From the NCBI GenBank assembly GCA_044223665.1, contig JBGALT010000001.1, positions 124,001 to 188,000 of the forward strand: a stretch of DNA of 64,000 bases, read 5' to 3'. The notes beneath the pieces were generated by a model that worked only from the letters and a program-made list of their open reading frames with translations, was not told the DNA's origin and did not search any database. Shown piece after piece: positions 1 to 8,450 of the stretch. How positions within the stretch are numbered: position 1 is the stretch's first letter; the number at the start of each line of letters is the position of its first letter. A program made the translations under genes and the position numbers. The stretch comes from JBBSAT01 sp044223665 (lineage in GTDB: Bacteria > Myxococcota_A > Polyangia > Polyangiales > Sandaracinaceae).

Positions 1-798
1 GCGCGATCCGTCGGACGACCGCGCCATGAAGCTGCCCGCCGTCCATCGATCGCGCTCGCCGCCCACCGGCGCGATCTCGTGCGCGAAGCGGCCCGCATCG
101 AAGACGAGCAGGTCGCCCGCCTCGAGGGCGAAGCGCACGGAGGCGCGGGTCGCGAGCACGGGCTCGAGGCGCGCGCGCCCGCGGTACATCAGGTCCTCGC
201 TGCGCTCGTGCCAGCCGAAGTCGTGGACCACGAGCTCCCCGCCGCTCGTCGGCGGCTGCAGGATCAGGAGCGTGCTGACCACCGTGCGCGCATCGAGCCG
301 CGCTGCCAGCTCGGTGTACTGGGGGCGCGAGAGCTGCTCGATCTCGTGATGCGGAGGAATGCGCCCGCCGGGGGGCAGCCGCCGCAGGTTCATCGACAGG
401 TACGGCCGGCCGTTCGGGGAGCGAGGGGTCTCGACGGCGATCGTGCTCAGCGAGCCGATGATCTCGGCCGCGCGCTCGCGCCACCCGAGACCGGAGAGCA
501 CGCTCGCGTTCGCCGCCTCGAAGCTCGCGACCGACGCGAGGTACCTCTCGAGGCCTCCCTCGGCCATGTCGAGCCCGAGGCCATAGGAGAACGCCGTGAA
601 CTGGCTCCCGAGGCTCACGCAAGGCCAGTCCGATCGCGCGCCGCCCTGCTCCATCCGCGCGACGATCTCGCCGGCCGTCGCCGGGTCGAGGGCGCCACGC
701 ACCCGCACACCGCGCACCTCGCCTGCGTAGAGACTCGCGAGCGCATCCGCGTGACGACGATCCCCTGCCTCGATCTCGATCGTGGGGAAGAAGGTCAT
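1..798 (-). CDS. 2-oxoglutarate/Fe(II)-dependent oxygenase, cut at window edge
   Basis: The frame opens with ATG at 798 and runs off the left end, so 266 codons are visible and the C-terminus is missing. It looks like a 2OG-Fe(II) dioxygenase, which uses O2 and 2-oxoglutarate to hydroxylate or otherwise oxidise a substrate. A proximal iron-ligand motif H-x-E is seen near residues 150-152 (PPHHEIEQL), the strand GGELVVHDFGW follows, and the distal block FAHEIAPVGGER holds the second His near residue 240 with the Arg that normally binds 2-oxoglutarate. Its ATG overlaps the TGA of the radical SAM gene (ATGA), so the two are translationally coupled. Substrate unknown. The family call is good; the exact subgroup is not determined. 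Confidence 0.72.
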   Translation of the reverse strand, partial: MTFFPTIEIEAGDRRHADALASLYAGEVRGVRVRGALDPATAGEIVARMEQGGARSDWPCVSLGSQFTAFSYGLGLDMAEGGLERYLASVASFEAANASVLSGLGWRERAAEIIGSLSTIAVETPRSPNGRPYLSMNLRRLPPGGRIPPHHEIEQLSRPQYTELAARLDARTVVSTLLILQPPTSGGELVVHDFGWHERSEDLMYRGRARLEPVLATRASVRFALEAGDLLVFDAGRFAHEIAPVGGERDRWTAGSFMARSSDGSR

Positions 799-2204
799 GC
801 CGGCGCGACGAGCCCCGCGGGGGGCGGGCCACGCCGCCCGCTGTTGTGCCAGCGCTCGACCGGCTCGTTCGGGAAGATCCACAGCGAGCTTCCGACGGGT
901 CGGCCGAAGACGACACGCTCGTCGTCCGCCGTCGCCGGCCTCGGATAGACGCGCGTGTGCACGCCGCCACGCCGCGCCGCTTCGTTCGAGAGCCAATCGA
1001 GAGTGCTGCGGAGATCGTGCTCGGACCATCCCTTGCAGCTGCGCATCTCGAGCGTCACGGGGTCGAACACCATGTTGCTGTCACTCGCCGCGCGCGTGAG
1101 GAGCGCGTCCGGCAGCACCAGACAGTGATAGACGCGGATGGTCACGGGGAGCGCGCTCGCACGCTCGAACGTGCGACGGAAGCCCTCCGGCGTGTCACCG
1201 GGAAGGCCGACGATGATCTCCACGGCCGCCTTCGCGACGCGAGCGATCCGATACACCGCGGAGTCGAAGCGCGCCATCTTGAACGGTCGCTGCAGCGATC
1301 GCAGGAGCTGGGGATCTTCGGACTGCATCCCGATGCCGACCTTCGCGTGGGTCGCACCGAGGAACTCGACTTGCTCGTCGGTGAGGAGCGTCGGGTAGAT
1401 CTCGCAGTCGAACGAGGTCGCCGCGAGCAGGCCGACCTCGGCCTCCGCCGAAGCGAGGGCGCGGAACGCGCGCGTGTTGAGGTTGAGACCCGCGTCCACC
1501 AGGGCCACGCCCGGCGCCTCGCGCTCCCGCATCGCGCGCAGCTCGGCGACCAGGTACTCGTGCGACGTCACGATGGTGCGACTGTCGAGCTGCCCCCACT
1601 GGCAGAACGTGCACGACATGGGGCAGCCGCGGAACGTCTCGAGCTGGCCGGTCACCCCGCGCGGCGTGAGACCGAGCTGATAAGGGGACGGCAGCGAGTT
1701 CATGTCGCGGGTGCTCGGGCGCGGTGCCGTCTCGGTGAAGCCACCTTCGCTCGGGAGGGCCAGCCCCGCGAGGCTCGCGAGTGGCGTGCCGTTCTTCCGT
1801 GCGTCGAGGATCTCGACGATCGCTTCCTCGCCCGGGCCGATCACCAGCGCATCCACGCATTGGGTGGCGTGGCGGTGCGGCTCCAGGGCGAGCATCGCAG
1901 GACGAGCGGACGGGCCGCCGAAGACGACGGTTCGCTCGGGTCGATTGCGCTTCAGGCGCGATGCGAGCTCGAGGAAGGTGGGAAGCGACCACACGTAGGT
2001 CGACGCGCCCACGACGTCCGGATCGAACGCCTCCAGCTCGTCGATCCAGCGCTGCAGAGTCCAGTTGCATCCATCGATGACGCGCACCTCGCTCGCGCGC
2101 CCCGAGGCGACGACGGCGGCCGCGATGCGATACGCCGCGAAGCTGAACGGCTGATAGTCGCCGCCGGCATCCCACGGATTCATGCAGAGGATCGCGACGC
2201 GCAC
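795..2204 (-). CDS. B12-binding-type radical SAM protein
   Basis: The product is 469 residues with a GTG start at 2204. The N-terminal ~150 residues have the Rossmann-like pattern of a cobalamin-binding domain, but the classical DxHxxG axial-ligand motif is not seen, so cobalamin may be bound without a His ligand or not at all. The radical SAM signature is CPMSCTFC near residues 194-201, giving the CxxxCxxC [4Fe-4S] site. Members of this class often methylate or rearrange unactivated carbons, or modify natural products. The gene is coupled to the downstream 2OG oxygenase and lies head to head with a methyltransferase about 150 bp away, which suggests a shared tailoring pathway. The substrate cannot be read from sequence. 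Confidence 0.85.
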   Translation of the reverse strand: MRVAILCMNPWDAGGDYQPFSFAAYRIAAAVVASGRASEVRVIDGCNWTLQRWIDELEAFDPDVVGASTYVWSLPTFLELASRLKRNRPERTVVFGGPSARPAMLALEPHRHATQCVDALVIGPGEEAIVEILDARKNGTPLASLAGLALPSEGGFTETAPRPSTRDMNSLPSPYQLGLTPRGVTGQLETFRGCPMSCTFCQWGQLDSRTIVTSHEYLVAELRAMREREAPGVALVDAGLNLNTRAFRALASAEAEVGLLAATSFDCEIYPTLLTDEQVEFLGATHAKVGIGMQSEDPQLLRSLQRPFKMARFDSAVYRIARVAKAAVEIIVGLPGDTPEGFRRTFERASALPVTIRVYHCLVLPDALLTRAASDSNMVFDPVTLEMRSCKGWSEHDLRSTLDWLSNEAARRGGVHTRVYPRPATADDERVVFGRPVGSSLWIFPNEPVERWHNSGRRGPPPAGLVAPA

Positions 2205-2352
2205 GAGGATCCATCATACTCGATCGATCCAGCGCGACCAACGACGCGAGGCGATCCTCGCACCATGTGCCAAGAGGTCCGTCACTCACCCACGACCCGA
2301 CCCCGGCGCCGAGGCAGGTACGAAATCGGGGGGAGCGGTACTAAGCTACGTC

Positions 2353-3129
2353 ATGGCTCGATACGCCACACCGCTCCTCGAGCGCCGACGGCCCGACGAG
2401 CTGTCCTTGCACCTGGGCTATTGGCCAGGGGCGGCGGACACGGATCTCGCGGCGGCCCAGGCCCGCCTCGACGCGCTCGTGCTCGACCACGCCGATCTCC
2501 GAGACGGACAGGTGCTGCTCGACGTCGGTTGCGGCATCGGCGGCACGCTGCGCGCCGCGGGCCGACGGAACGATCTCGTGCTCCACGGGCTGAGCCCCGA
2601 TGCTGCCCAGCTGCGGGTCGCGCGCGAGGCGGTGCCCGAAGCGAGCTTCCACGAGGGTCGCGCCGGACGCCTTCCGTTCGCGAACGGCTCGGTCGACCGC
2701 GTGCTCTCCGTCGAGGCCGCGTTCCACTTCGACTCGCGCGCGGGCTTCCTGTGCGAAGCGCGACGCGTGCTCCGTCCCGGCGGTCGCATCGTGCTGACGG
2801 ACATCGTTCCCACCGAGCGCATGGCGGAGCTGCGACGCTCCGAAGGCCCGGCGTTCGCGCTCGAGCGCGTCCTGCAGGAAGGGATCGGGCCCTGGGTCGA
2901 TCTCTGGGGCACGACCCCGGGCTGGACCGAGCTGTGCACGCCCAGCGTGCATCTCGACATCACCGAGCCGACGGTGCCCAGCTATCCTTGCTTCTTGGGC
3001 CCGCGCATCCGCGCCGTGCCCGGCGTGAGGCTCGAAGGCGACGACCCCATGACGCCCGCAGTCGCGCTGCTCGGCTGGCTGCAAGAGACGGGGCACGTGC
3101 GGGTCGTGCTCGTGGTCGTCGAGCACTGA
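2353..3129 (+). CDS. Class I SAM-dependent methyltransferase
   Basis: This is a 258-residue protein starting at ATG 2353. Motif I is LLDVGCGIGG near residues 55-64, the usual SAM-binding glycine loop, and the post-I region and the acidic/FHFDS stretch fit the methyltransferase type 11 fold, with VLRPGGRIVLTDI as motif III. An upstream extension of the frame exists but has no family-like sequence. The TGA stop overlaps the ATG of the next gene (TGATG at 3127-3131), so it heads an operon with the SGNH hydrolase, carbamoyltransferase and DUF5989 gene. It probably methylates the small molecule or glycan that the cluster builds; the acceptor is unknown. Confidence 0.85.
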   Translation: MARYATPLLERRRPDELSLHLGYWPGAADTDLAAAQARLDALVLDHADLRDGQVLLDVGCGIGGTLRAAGRRNDLVLHGLSPDAAQLRVAREAVPEASFHEGRAGRLPFANGSVDRVLSVEAAFHFDSRAGFLCEARRVLRPGGRIVLTDIVPTERMAELRRSEGPAFALERVLQEGIGPWVDLWGTTPGWTELCTPSVHLDITEPTVPSYPCFLGPRIRAVPGVRLEGDDPMTPAVALLGWLQETGHVRVVLVVVEH

Positions 3130-4137
3130 TGCGACGCCAACGGATTCGCGCCGCCGCGCTCGAGACGTTTCGGATCGTGCTCCTGGCCTCGGCCCTCTTG
3201 CTCTGCCTCGAGGCCGTCGCACGCGTCGTCCTCCCGTCGCACGAGGGCGCCCGCGGCGAGCTCTTCGACCTCATGGGCGCCGACGGGTTCGTGGCGATCG
3301 AGCAGAGCACGGATGCCGATGAGCTGCTCGCGCGCGTACGACGTCTTCGAGCGCGATCGCGAGCGCATCTGGCGCGTACGACCGAACCTCGCGATCGACG
3401 CATCCGAGCTCTCCCTCGGTCCGTCGCGGGCGTGGAGCGTCCACACGGACCGAGACGGCCGCCGCGCGCGCACGAGAGAAGCCACGACGCCCGGCGCGGC
3501 CCGCGTGGTGGCGCTGGGCGACTCGTGCACGTTCGGGTGGGGCGTGGACGACGACGAGCCGTGGCCGGCCGCTCTCGGTGTGGAGCGACCTGATCGCGAG
3601 ATCGTCAACCTCGGCGTGCCGGGCTACAGCATCGCGCAGGGCACGCTCGCCCTCGACGACGTCGCGCTCGGTAGGGATGACACCGTCGTGGTCGGGTTCG
3701 GCGCGAACGACGGGCACATGACGCCGCTCTCCGACGAGATCGTCCTCGCGCGCCGGGCGTCGTGGCTGGGACGGGCGGCGTACCCGTTGAGCCGCTCGCG
3801 TCTGTTGATCGCCACCCAGGATCTCCTCTTCCCCGCGCAGACCGATGCCGCACTGGCGCAGTGGCGCGAGGGCGGCACGACGCCGCGCGTGGACGCGGTG
3901 CGCTTCGAGGCGCTGCTGCGTGCGCTCGGCACGAGAGCGCGCGAGGCACGCGGGACCATGATCATCCTCGACGTGTGCGCCCGCGACGAGTACGGCGCGG
4001 CGATGACCCGTGTCGCGACCTCGGGCGGATACGCGCTCGTCCGATACCGCGAGGTCGATGGCTCCACCGTCGATGGCTGCCATCCGACACCCGAGGGGCA
4101 CGCGAGGCTTGCGCACGCGATCGCCGACGCGTTGTAG
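3129..4137 (+). CDS. Membrane-anchored SGNH/GDSL hydrolase, apparent +1 frameshift
   Basis: An N-terminal hydrophobic anchor (IVLLASALLLCLEAVARVV) is read from ATG 3129, which overlaps the stop of the methyltransferase. The catalytic part lies in the next frame: block I ALGDSCTFGWG, block II GVPGYSIAQG, block III FGANDGH, and block V DGCHPTPEGH with the Asp and His of the triad. Removing one base in the (CG)4 run at 3329-3336 joins both parts as ELLARYDVFERDRERIW, giving about 335 residues. Without that change only a truncated product from ATG 3313 could be made, lacking the anchor. These hydrolases act on acyl esters in the envelope. The frameshift may be real decay or a sequence error. Confidence 0.75.
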
Positions 4138-4146
4138 TGGCGCGTG

Positions 4147-6222
4147 ATGCTGATCCTCGGCATCTCCGGCCTCTATCACGACGCGGCGGCGTGCGTTCTC
4201 CGCGACGGTCGTCTCGTCGCGGCGATCCACGAGGAACGGTGCACGCGCCGCAAGCACGATGCGCGCTTTCCGACCCGCGCCATCGCCGGCTGCCTCGCCG
4301 CCGCAGGCGCGCGCCCGGGTGACGTCGACCTGGTGGCGTTCCACGAGAAGCCGCTACGGAAGCTCGAGCGCGTGCTCGAGACGACGCTCGAGCTCGCGCC
4401 GGCTGGCCGCGCGCGATTCGCGGAGTCCATCCCGCGATGGATCTCCGAACGGCTACGGATCCGCGACACCCTACGCGGCCTCGGCGTCGCGGCGCCCATC
4501 GTGTTCCCGTCCCACCACGAGAGCCACGCCGCGAGCGCCTTCTTCGGGTCTCCCTTCCCGCGTGCCGCGATCCTCGTGAACGACGGCGTCGGCGAGTGGG
4601 CGACGAGCACGATCGCCGTCGGAGACGGGACGCGCGTGGAGCTCTTGCGGGAGATCCGCTTTCCGCACTCGCTCGGCCTGCTCTACTCGGCCTTCACGCG
4701 CTACCTCGGCTTCGAGGTCAACGACGGCGAGTACAAGGTCATGGGCCTGGCTCCTTACGGTCGGCCTCGGTACGTCGACCGCGTGCGAGAGCTCGTCCTG
4801 CCCACGGAAGACGGAGCGTATCGGTTGCGTCTGGGTGCCTTCGACTTCCTCGCGGGCGACGACATGATCAACGCGCGCTTCGGCAGCGCGTTCGGGCGAG
4901 AGCCACGAGAGCCCGAGAGCGAGATCGAGCCCTTCCACGCCGACGTGGCGGCCTCGATCCAGGTGGTGCTCGAGGAGATCGTCATGGCGCAGGCACGTCA
5001 CGCACACGCGCGGACCGGAGCCGACGCGCTGTGTCTGGCCGGCGGCGTCGCCCTGAACGCGGTCGCCAATGGCCACGTTCGGGCGAAGGGGCCCTTCCGG
5101 CGCGTCTGGGTGCAGCCGGCCTCGAGCGACGCCGGCGCCGCGCTCGGGGCTGCCTGGATCGCCTGGCATCACCACCTCGGTCGCGAGCGCGCCGATCCGA
5201 TGACCACGGCTGCGCTCGGTCACGCTTGCTCCGACGAGGAGATCCAGGCCGCACTGCTCGCGCACGGGATCGCCGGAGCCATGCCGCTGCCGAAGGCGGA
5301 GCTCGCCGATCGGGTCGCCGCGATGCTCGCCGGGGGCGCGGTCGTGGCGGTGGTCGACGGGCGCGCCGAGTTCGGGCCGAGAGCGCTCGGCCGGCGCTCG
5401 ATCCTCGCCGATCCGCGCTCGGCCGAGACGAAGGCTCGCGTGAACGCGAGCGTGAAGTTCCGCGAGCCGTTTCGTCCATTCGCGCCCGCCGTGCTCGAAG
5501 AGCGCGCCGCCGAGCACTTCGCGCTCGAAGGTGACGCGCGGTTCATGACGTTCGTCGTACCGGTGATCGGCGACGGCCTTCCCGCCATCACGCACGTGGA
5601 CCACACCGCGCGTCCGCAGACCGTTCCTGCGACCGACGACGGTCTTCTCCGGGCGATCCTCGAAGCGTTCGAGCGGCGCACGGGGTGCCCGGCCCTGCTC
5701 AACACGAGCTTCAACGTGCGCGGGCAGCCGATCGTCGACACGGCGGAGGATGCGCTCGACACCTTGGCTCGCACCGGGATCGATGCGCTCGCGATCGGGC
5801 CCTACCTCGTGGAGCGCCCGACCACGACGCCGGAGGCGCCCGTCGCGCCACCACCCGAGCCGGAGGCGCCCTCGCGTGCAGCGCTCGTGGCCACGTCCGG
5901 GCTCGCGACGTTGCTCTGCGTCGCGCTCGCCGCACGCGGGCACGCCTACGTCGCGGGGATCCTCGCGAGCGGCCTGCTCGCGCTCTCCCTCGCGTCCGCC
6001 GTTCGTCCCGAGCTCGGCAGACGCCTGGCGCGTGCGCTCGATCGATCGGGGCGTCGACTCGCGGCGCTCGAGGCCCGCGTCGTGACGAACGCCCTCTTCG
6101 TCCTGGTCGTGATTCCGCTGGCGCTCCTGCGCGGCCGGAGGTGGAGCTCCAACGAGGACCAGCCTGCCTCGTGGAGAACGGTAGAGAGGGAGCCCGACGA
6201 TTCGTACCGACGGATGTCGTAG
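4147..6222 (+). CDS. Carbamoyltransferase (NodU/CmcH family) with fused membrane tail
   Basis: The product is 691 residues from ATG 4147 (an in-frame GTG lies one codon earlier). Residues 1 to about 355 form the Kae1-like N-domain (LGISGLYHDAAAC at the start, HHESHAASAFF near 122-132), and about 385-560 the YrdC-like C-domain with AEFGPRALGRRSILADPR. Such enzymes move a carbamoyl group from carbamoyl phosphate, through an adenylate, to a hydroxyl of a natural product or glycan. From about residue 575 an extra part begins with two or three hydrophobic segments and a basic, Asp-rich end, resembling the small SxtJ-type membrane proteins that often sit beside these enzymes. That would make it a fusion that holds the enzyme at the membrane. 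Operonic with its neighbours. Confidence 0.88.
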   Translation: MLILGISGLYHDAAACVLRDGRLVAAIHEERCTRRKHDARFPTRAIAGCLAAAGARPGDVDLVAFHEKPLRKLERVLETTLELAPAGRARFAESIPRWISERLRIRDTLRGLGVAAPIVFPSHHESHAASAFFGSPFPRAAILVNDGVGEWATSTIAVGDGTRVELLREIRFPHSLGLLYSAFTRYLGFEVNDGEYKVMGLAPYGRPRYVDRVRELVLPTEDGAYRLRLGAFDFLAGDDMINARFGSAFGREPREPESEIEPFHADVAASIQVVLEEIVMAQARHAHARTGADALCLAGGVALNAVANGHVRAKGPFRRVWVQPASSDAGAALGAAWIAWHHHLGRERADPMTTAALGHACSDEEIQAALLAHGIAGAMPLPKAELADRVAAMLAGGAVVAVVDGRAEFGPRALGRRSILADPRSAETKARVNASVKFREPFRPFAPAVLEERAAEHFALEGDARFMTFVVPVIGDGLPAITHVDHTARPQTVPATDDGLLRAILEAFERRTGCPALLNTSFNVRGQPIVDTAEDALDTLARTGIDALAIGPYLVERPTTTPEAPVAPPPEPEAPSRAALVATSGLATLLCVALAARGHAYVAGILASGLLALSLASAVRPELGRRLARALDRSGRRLAALEARVVTNALFVLVVIPLALLRGRRWSSNEDQPASWRTVEREPDDSYRRMS

Positions 6223-6231
6223 AATCCCGGC

Positions 6232-6384
6232 GTGTGGTTCACGCTGCGAGAGATCGCCGTCTGGCTCGTCCGACGCCGTAACCTGTGGCTGGTCCCGCTC
6301 GTCGCGGTCGTCCTCTTCGCGGGCGCCGTGCTCGCGGTAGGCACCCTCGGTCCGCTCGGTACCTTCCTCTATCCGTTCTTCTGA
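6232..6384 (+). CDS. DUF5989 family membrane mini-protein
   Basis: A 50-residue frame starts at GTG 6232, nine bases after the carbamoyltransferase stop. The sequence opens MWFTLREIAVWLVRRRN, followed by one long hydrophobic helix (LVPLVAVVLFAGAVLAVG) and a short tail ending LYPFF. This matches the DUF5989 pattern: an amphipathic Leu/Trp/Arg-rich lead, a single membrane span and a short aromatic end. Proteins of this family are commonly found next to carbamoyltransferase, SxtJ and SGNH hydrolase genes, exactly the context seen here, so position and sequence support each other. Function is unknown; it may be a membrane adaptor for the carbamoyltransferase. Confidence 0.8.
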   Translation: MWFTLREIAVWLVRRRNLWLVPLVAVVLFAGAVLAVGTLGPLGTFLYPFF

Positions 6385-6395
6385 CAGCCCGTCGA

Positions 6396-8300
6396 TCAGC
6401 GGGTCGTCAGATCGAGCGACCAGCCGTCGAGCGTGCCGGTGTCGCGCGCCGCGCCGTCGACCACGGTCAGGCGATACGTGCCGGGCGCCATCTCGCCGGT
6501 GAAGCCCGCCACGTCGAACGTGCGGTGCAGGCTCGTGCCGTCGAGGAGCTGCTGGTTGAGGAGCACGAACTCGCGGCCGCCCACGCGCGAGACGCGGATC
6601 GTGAGGTCGCCGATGAACGAGTGCGTCAGGTCGACCGTGACCGTCGCCGTGCGGATCGAGCCCGCGTCGGTGACGACGATGTCGCTGCTCGCACCGGCCG
6701 GCGTGGCGTCCGGGATCGCGACCTGCGTCGTGCTCGCATAGTGGTGCGTCGTGTCGACGCCGCCGCAGCTGCCGGTGCAGCGCGTGATCTGGATCGACCA
6801 GCTGCGCAGCGTGCCGGTGTCGGCGCGGGCCGTGTCGACCACGCGCAGCGTCCAGTCGCCCATCGCCTCGGCGCCGTTCCAGTCGGCGACGCTGAAGGTC
6901 TGGCGGATGTCGTCCTCGCCCGCGCCCTGGCGGTCGAGCAGCGTGACGGTGCGTCCCGCGTGGACGAGCTCGACGCGGAGGTCACCGCGGTAGCTGTGCT
7001 GGACGTCGACCGTCACCGCGACCGAGCTGATCGAGCCCGCGCCCGCGACCGTGATCGTGCTCGACGCGCCGGTCGTGGAATTGTCGGGGATCGCGACCCC
7101 GGGGCTCGCCATGTCGGTCGTCGACGAGGGCATGTCCATGCAGGCGCGATCGGCGCTGCAGTCACTGTCGGCGCAGTCGCTCTGGCGGTCGCCGTCGTCG
7201 TCCGCACCGTTGTTGCAGATCTCGCTGCGGCGGACGGCGACCGGACGGCCGCTGACGTACGTCGAGAAGAACTCCTCGACGTAGCGCATCGAGATCCAGC
7301 CGAAGCCGGGGTGACCCGTGCCGTTGTCGATGCCGAAGCGGGAGTTGCCCCAGCTGTTCTTGAAGAGGAAGAAGCCCGTCTCGTAGACCGGCTGGCCCAT
7401 CGCATCGACCATCAACTGGCCGCGCTCGTCGATGCGCTGCACGCGCATCTCCTGGTCGAAGCCGATGAGCAGGATGCCGTGGCCCGCGGGGCGCATGCGG
7501 CTGTCGGTCTGATCGGCAGCGTTCGGGTAGAGCACGATGCCGCGGCGCATGTAATCGCTCGAGACCGGGAGCATCGAGCCGCCGTGGTTCCACGCCTGGT
7601 AGAAGAAGGTGCCGCTCGCGACGACGGGCAGGTGGTTCTGCGCGAGGTAGCTCATGATCGAGCGGCGGCGCGGGCTGAGGTAGCGGCCGGCGGGGAGGCG
7701 GAAGCGCATCGCCGCGAGCGCCGAGGCCGGCGGCTCGCCGTTCGTGTAGCAGCGGGTCGGGAGGCCTTCTTCGCTGCCGGCGCACATCGGATCCTGCGTG
7801 GCGCCCCACTGCGAGCTCTCGTACGGCCAGACGCTCTCCTCGACGATGCCGTACTGGCTGATCGCCTCGAGGTTGCGCTGCGGGTTGCTGCCGGCCGTGT
7901 CGGTGAACGCGTCGACTTCGTTCTTCACCGACCACTGGAGGAACTGCTCGGAGAAGTCGGGGCGCGGGATCGAGCCCTCGGCCATGTAGAGCGACTCCAT
8001 CAGCGCGGTGGTCGCGAAGATGGTGCACGTGCCGCGACGGCCCTGGTTACGGACGTCCGTCTGGATGTCGAACAGGTCCAGGCGCGGCGGCAGCACCTCG
8101 TCGGCCTTGCCCTCCTCGGGCAGGGTCGCCGGGTCGGGCACACCGTCCTGGAGCGAGGCGAGCGGCGAGAGCGGGGCGTCCTCGTAGGTGAGGATGTCCT
8201 CCGCGCCCGGTTGCTGCGCGCATCCGGCGAGGCTGGTGACGATGGAGAGAACGGTGAAGGTACGAAGGTACCGATGGCCCATGCCCTGCCTCACGCACAT
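6396..8300 (-). CDS. Papain-like (C1) peptidase lipoprotein with two P domains
   Basis: The product is 634 residues from ATG 8300, chosen because AGGAGG lies 10 bases upstream (8311-8316); a second ATG at 8282 is possible. The lipobox VTSLAGC predicts a lipid anchor. The C1 core shows RNQGRRGTCTIFA (Cys about residue 92), AGHGILLIGF (catalytic His about 271) and KNSWGNSRFG (Asn about 317). An Asp/Cys motif, NNGADDDGDRQSDCADSDC, follows, then two proprotein-convertase P-like beta domains, each with a HSYRGDL or HSFIGDL strand and a DTGTL turn. Such P domains usually stabilise secreted proteases. Probably a surface or secreted protein-degrading enzyme. An EGKAD stretch follows the lipobox. Confidence 0.9.
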   Translation of the reverse strand: MCVRQGMGHRYLRTFTVLSIVTSLAGCAQQPGAEDILTYEDAPLSPLASLQDGVPDPATLPEEGKADEVLPPRLDLFDIQTDVRNQGRRGTCTIFATTALMESLYMAEGSIPRPDFSEQFLQWSVKNEVDAFTDTAGSNPQRNLEAISQYGIVEESVWPYESSQWGATQDPMCAGSEEGLPTRCYTNGEPPASALAAMRFRLPAGRYLSPRRRSIMSYLAQNHLPVVASGTFFYQAWNHGGSMLPVSSDYMRRGIVLYPNAADQTDSRMRPAGHGILLIGFDQEMRVQRIDERGQLMVDAMGQPVYETGFFLFKNSWGNSRFGIDNGTGHPGFGWISMRYVEEFFSTYVSGRPVAVRRSEICNNGADDDGDRQSDCADSDCSADRACMDMPSSTTDMASPGVAIPDNSTTGASSTITVAGAGSISSVAVTVDVQHSYRGDLRVELVHAGRTVTLLDRQGAGEDDIRQTFSVADWNGAEAMGDWTLRVVDTARADTGTLRSWSIQITRCTGSCGGVDTTHHYASTTQVAIPDATPAGASSDIVVTDAGSIRTATVTVDLTHSFIGDLTIRVSRVGGREFVLLNQQLLDGTSLHRTFDVAGFTGEMAPGTYRLTVVDGAARDTGTLDGWSLDLTTR

Positions 8301-8450
8301 GCGATGCCGACCTCCTGGTGGACGAGGACCCCCATGATCTCCCGTGAAACCCCGGATGGCCAGTGCCGAGTGGCTAGCGCAGGCGCCGGTGCCGGCGGTC
8401 TCCGGGGGAGCCGCGACCCCAGCGGCGTGAGGCGTGCGAGAATCGAGGCC

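Noticed and set aside
26..948. Plus-strand frames over the 2OG oxygenase gene
   Set aside because: They are shadows of the minus-strand gene, which carries the iron-ligand motifs and overlaps the radical SAM stop.
3329..3336. Programmed frameshift in the SGNH gene
   Set aside because: No slippery heptamer, pseudoknot or internal Shine-Dalgarno was visible; a short (CG)4 run is a likelier place for an error or mutation.
846..3593. 915-codon plus-strand frame over the radical SAM gene
   Set aside because: It is antisense to a gene with clear motifs and has only Arg/Ala/His-rich sequence. Its end contains the true N-terminus of the SGNH gene, which was used.
3313..4137. SGNH gene starting at ATG 3313 as an intact gene
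   Set aside because: That start lacks the anchor, has no ribosome site and ignores the TGATG-coupled anchor frame, which continues the family pattern after a one-base change. It remains possible if the upstream frame is unused.
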